A DNA stretch of 52,568 nucleotides from Saprospirales bacterium (GTDB lineage: Bacteria; Bacteroidota; Bacteroidia; Chitinophagales; JADJOU01): the NCBI GenBank assembly GCA_947461165.1, contig CANHJR010000001.1, positions 1 to 52,568 of the forward strand, read 5' to 3'. Both the position numbers and the translations under genes were made by a program. The notes beneath the pieces were generated by a model, which did not search any database, was not told where the DNA came from, and saw only the letters and a program-made list of their open reading frames with translations. Shown piece by piece: positions 50,106-52,568 of this stretch (position 1 is its first letter; each line of letters starts with the position of its first letter).

Positions 50106-51109
50106 TGGATGTCGTTTTTTTGAATTACATGAAGGTATTCAATCGTTTCATTGGTTGCAAATGTCCGATTGGTGGATTTATCAGCCTTGAATCGTGCATA
50201 TTTTTGGGTAAATATGCGATAACTGCCATATTTGGACATAATATTTTTGATGGTTTCGGGCGACATCAAGCCCTCATTATTATAACTGAGGAATATATAT
50301 TTAAAATTGGCTTTTGAGATGAGGTCTTCAAAAGAATTGGAAACGAGATTTTTTTTACAATAGTTCGACTTCCCATATTCTCTCAATCCTGTTTTGCCTT
50401 TTGGTAAAAATTCGTCATATCGAGCAATCGTATTCAATAGATGATAATTAGCACCATACTCGCGGGCATTGTATGGTGGATCTAGGTACAGGATATCTCC
50501 TTTTATTTTTTCTATCAGGAGATTGGCATTTTCATTATATACAAGGTGCGAAGAACCCGTGTTTTCAAATTCTGCAGGCTTCAGAACAAATTCTTTGCGT
50601 GCTGTCGATTTTATTTTTTTCAAATATGCACCATAAACAGAGGCAGTATTCGCAACCTTGTCAGCACTCTCAACAAGCGATGCTAGAAGATGAAAATAAA
50701 CCGTTGTATCTATTTTTTTTTCCTCGTTCCATACTTCAATTTTCTGACGGATCGCATCTATTTTTTTTCCATTCGATTCTGAAAAATAGCATCTATTTTC
50801 AGAACCATTTTCAGAATACTGATTAAAAATGAAGCCTTGAATTGGAGCTAGATTGTTAAGATCGTCAAATAGTTCTTTGCATTCTATGCGCGTATGGTTG
50901 CCAATGTAATTCTGAAGTAACACATAGCTGTAATACTCCAAATCATTTGAAATAACCTGATGAACCATGGTTTTGAAGGATCGCCCTACAGCTCCTGTCC
51001 CAGCGAATAAGTCACAAAAAACGAAGTTGGAAAGATCGTTCCCAACAACTTTTCGAATAGATTGATCTATGAAATCAGCGAGTCTATATTTCGAACCAAT
51101 ATAATTCAA
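50102..51109 (-). CDS. D12-class N6-adenine DNA methyltransferase
   Basis: A 335-residue DNA adenine methylase: N-terminal LNYIGSKYRLADFI, AdoMet motif FAGTGAVG (35-42), and the catalytic DPPYN (210-214). The remainder fits the D12 (Dam/M.FokI-like alpha) class. Recognition sequence cannot be read. No restriction endonuclease gene is visible beside it, so it may be an orphan methylase or the remains of a type II system. The start appears to be TTG at 51107-51109, since no ATG precedes the conserved NYIGSK in frame. It sits 26 bases after the E2 stop. Confidence 0.88.
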   Translation of the reverse strand: MNYIGSKYRLADFIDQSIRKVVGNDLSNFVFCDLFAGTGAVGRSFKTMVHQVISNDLEYYSYVLLQNYIGNHTRIECKELFDDLNNLAPIQGFIFNQYSENGSENRCYFSESNGKKIDAIRQKIEVWNEEKKIDTTVYFHLLASLVESADKVANTASVYGAYLKKIKSTARKEFVLKPAEFENTGSSHLVYNENANLLIEKIKGDILYLDPPYNAREYGANYHLLNTIARYDEFLPKGKTGLREYGKSNYCKKNLVSNSFEDLISKANFKYIFLSYNNEGLMSPETIKNIMSKYGSYRIFTQKYARFKADKSTNRTFATNETIEYLHVIQKNDIH

Positions 51110-51135
51110 GGTATGAAATCTAGAGTTCAGTGAAA

Positions 51136-52473
51136 TTAAATGCCTCTTTTGGTGTCGAAGTTTTCAAGAATCTCAGCGAGACGCTTTACAAAACTTCCTC
51201 CAAGCATGCCATCAACTACCCGATGATCATAGCTATGGGAAAGATACATCATGCTTTTGATTCCAATAACATCGCCTTCCGGCGTTTCTATTACCACGGG
51301 TTTTTTGACAATCGCACCGACTCCCATGATTGCTACTTGAGGCTGATTGATGATTGGTGTTCCGAATAAATTTCCAAAACTCCCTAGATTGGTCATGGTA
51401 TACGTTCCTCCAGAAATCTCATCTGGCTTCAATTGATTTGCTTTTGCTCGCCTACCGAGATCATTCACTTTTTTGGCTAGACCTAAAAGATTTAGTTGAT
51501 CTGCATTTTTGATCACAGGTACGATTAGATTTCCATCGGGCAAGGCGGCTGCCATCCCAATATTTATATCTTTTTTAAGTAGAATATTATCACCATCTAT
51601 AGAGCTATTGATCATTGGAAACTCTGAAATAGTCATCGCAATAGCTTCTATGAGAATAGGCGTAAAAGTCAGGTTTTCGCCGTATTTTTCTTTAAAACTA
51701 TTCTTCATTTTATTTCTCCATAGGACAATATTGGTCATATCTGCCTCTACAAAGGAGCATACATGAGGAGAGGTCTGAACAGACTTAACCATATGATCCC
51801 CAATCAGTTTTCTGGTTCTATCCATTTTTTTCACCTCAATATTCGGACCGAAATTAACTGCTTTTTCAACTTGAGCAGCAGGAGTTGCAGAAGCAGAAAT
51901 AATTGCCTCTGGTGTAGATGTTTTAATTGCTGTCGAGACCGGCGGCAATCCTCTGGTTTTAAGATACGCGACGACATCATCCTTGGTCAGTCGTCCAGCT
52001 TGCCCAGTACCTTGAATAGTAGCTAATTCATTTTTTGAAATTCCCTCCTCCTTGGCTATATTGAGAACAAGAGGGGAATAAAAACGATCACCATTCAGGA
52101 ATATTGGATCAGAAGTGACCTTGTAACTGATTGTCGCTTCAATCTTTTCCATTTCATTTTCTACAATTTTTTCAATTTCTGGCTCCTTTTTTGTTGTTTC
52201 TTCTTTAGGGGTTACAGCCTCATTCTCATCTCCTCCTGTGGATATAATTGCAAATGCGGTACCTACAGGAACGACATCATTATCGTTGAATAATTTTTTA
52301 TAAAGTGTTCCCGACGTTGTGCTTGGAACTTCGCTATTTACCTTGTCAGTAGCTACTTCCACCAGATTTTCATCTATAGCTATAGGTTCACCAACGTTTT
52401 TAGACCAGGAAATCAAAGTTGCTTCAATAATACCTTCTCCCATTGCTGGAAGCAAAACCTCTACTAATGCCAT
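51136..52473 (-). CDS. 2-oxoacid dehydrogenase E2 (dihydrolipoamide acyltransferase)
   Basis: A 445-residue E2 with one lipoyl domain (1-75; lipoylated K44 in ATDKVNSE) and a Glu/Lys-rich linker. The peripheral subunit-binding domain follows (~130-170; SPLVLNIAKEEGISKNEL, GRLTKDDVVAYL), then the acyltransferase core ending in SYDHRVVDGMLGG (H417, D421). The lipoyl domain (VEVLLPAMGEGIIEATL) resembles the branched-chain/pyruvate type more than SucB. The complex's E1 and E3 are not in the window. I chose ATG 52471-52473; an upstream extension in frame crosses the promoter box. Confidence 0.92.
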   Translation of the reverse strand: MALVEVLLPAMGEGIIEATLISWSKNVGEPIAIDENLVEVATDKVNSEVPSTTSGTLYKKLFNDNDVVPVGTAFAIISTGGDENEAVTPKEETTKKEPEIEKIVENEMEKIEATISYKVTSDPIFLNGDRFYSPLVLNIAKEEGISKNELATIQGTGQAGRLTKDDVVAYLKTRGLPPVSTAIKTSTPEAIISASATPAAQVEKAVNFGPNIEVKKMDRTRKLIGDHMVKSVQTSPHVCSFVEADMTNIVLWRNKMKNSFKEKYGENLTFTPILIEAIAMTISEFPMINSSIDGDNILLKKDINIGMAAALPDGNLIVPVIKNADQLNLLGLAKKVNDLGRRAKANQLKPDEISGGTYTMTNLGSFGNLFGTPIINQPQVAIMGVGAIVKKPVVIETPEGDVIGIKSMMYLSHSYDHRVVDGMLGGSFVKRLAEILENFDTKRGI

Positions 52474-52493
52474 CGTATAAATATTGTAAAAGG

Positions 52494-52501
52494 CAAAGTT
52501 A
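52494..52501 (-). promoter_or_regulatory. -7 box of the E2 gene
   Basis: TAACTTTG on the minus strand matches TAnnTTTG, 20 bases before the ATG at 52473. The -33 region shows no TTTG at ideal spacing. Confidence 0.45.
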
Positions 52502-52568
52502 CGCAAAATGAATAATCTGCTAGGAATCAATTTGCCTAGAAAATGATAAAAAAAGCCGTCCCTTTTGA

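Overview
The window looks like chromosomal DNA of a low-GC member of the Bacteroidota. The evidence is a secreted protein with a gliding-motility/type IX secretion (T9SS) C-terminal domain, a bacillithiol enzyme (BshC), moxR/DUF58/batA-type genes, a DUF5723-like barrel protein, an SDR-type L-threonine dehydrogenase, A-rich leaders without clear Shine-Dalgarno sequences, and many upstream matches to the Bacteroidota -7 box TAnnTTTG. I see no phage, insertion sequence, CRISPR array or rRNA. The genus cannot be read from the sequence.

Layout. 1-9950: a cut-off secreted protein, recQ, tsaB with a two-wHTH regulator, an ABC exporter, truA preceded by a 60-codon remnant of a zinc metallopeptidase gene, a CarboxypepD_reg-like protein, and parE. 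10074-19914: a SPOR-like protein, a leucine-rich-repeat protein, purH, meaB, a sulfatase-fold enzyme without the usual Cys nucleophile, L-threonine 3-dehydrogenase, an M28 peptidase and a barrel protein. 19982-25611: a probable nonulosonic (sialic-like) acid module made of an SDR, a KdsC-type phosphatase and a NeuB-type synthase, followed by two tandem paralogous multi-spanning membrane proteins. 25647-31608: a fatty acid hydroxylase with a zinc-ribbon tail, a secreted coiled-coil protein, a BatD/DUF4381-like protein, batA and an MFS transporter. 31651-36115: SUI1/YciH, Nudix and a large T9SS surface protein gene interrupted by an in-frame TAG. 36279-41299: moxR, DUF58, bshC, tRNA-Ala(GGC) and guaB. 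41367-47509: a very long Lys/Glu/Ala-rich secreted protein, a conserved protein of unknown function, RNase Z, a STAS protein and a barrel protein. 47584-52473: TcdA, a second ABC exporter, a D12-class adenine methyltransferase and a 2-oxoacid dehydrogenase E2.

How the parts fit. Much of the window is housekeeping: tRNA modification (tsaB, truA, tcdA), purine synthesis (purH, guaB), DNA topology and repair (parE, recQ), central carbon (E2, meaB) and thiol metabolism (bshC). The envelope part is more distinctive, with nonulosonate synthesis coupled to two putative GT-C-like membrane proteins, T9SS cargo, exporters and barrel proteins. Genes are packed tightly. Three convergent pairs overlap at their stop codons, several genes start with GTG or TTG at translational-coupling overlaps, and I found no convincing intrinsic terminator.

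The most unusual points are the metallopeptidase gene reduced to its two ends, the amber-interrupted T9SS gene, the paired membrane proteins in the nonulosonate operon, and the separation of batA from moxR/DUF58.
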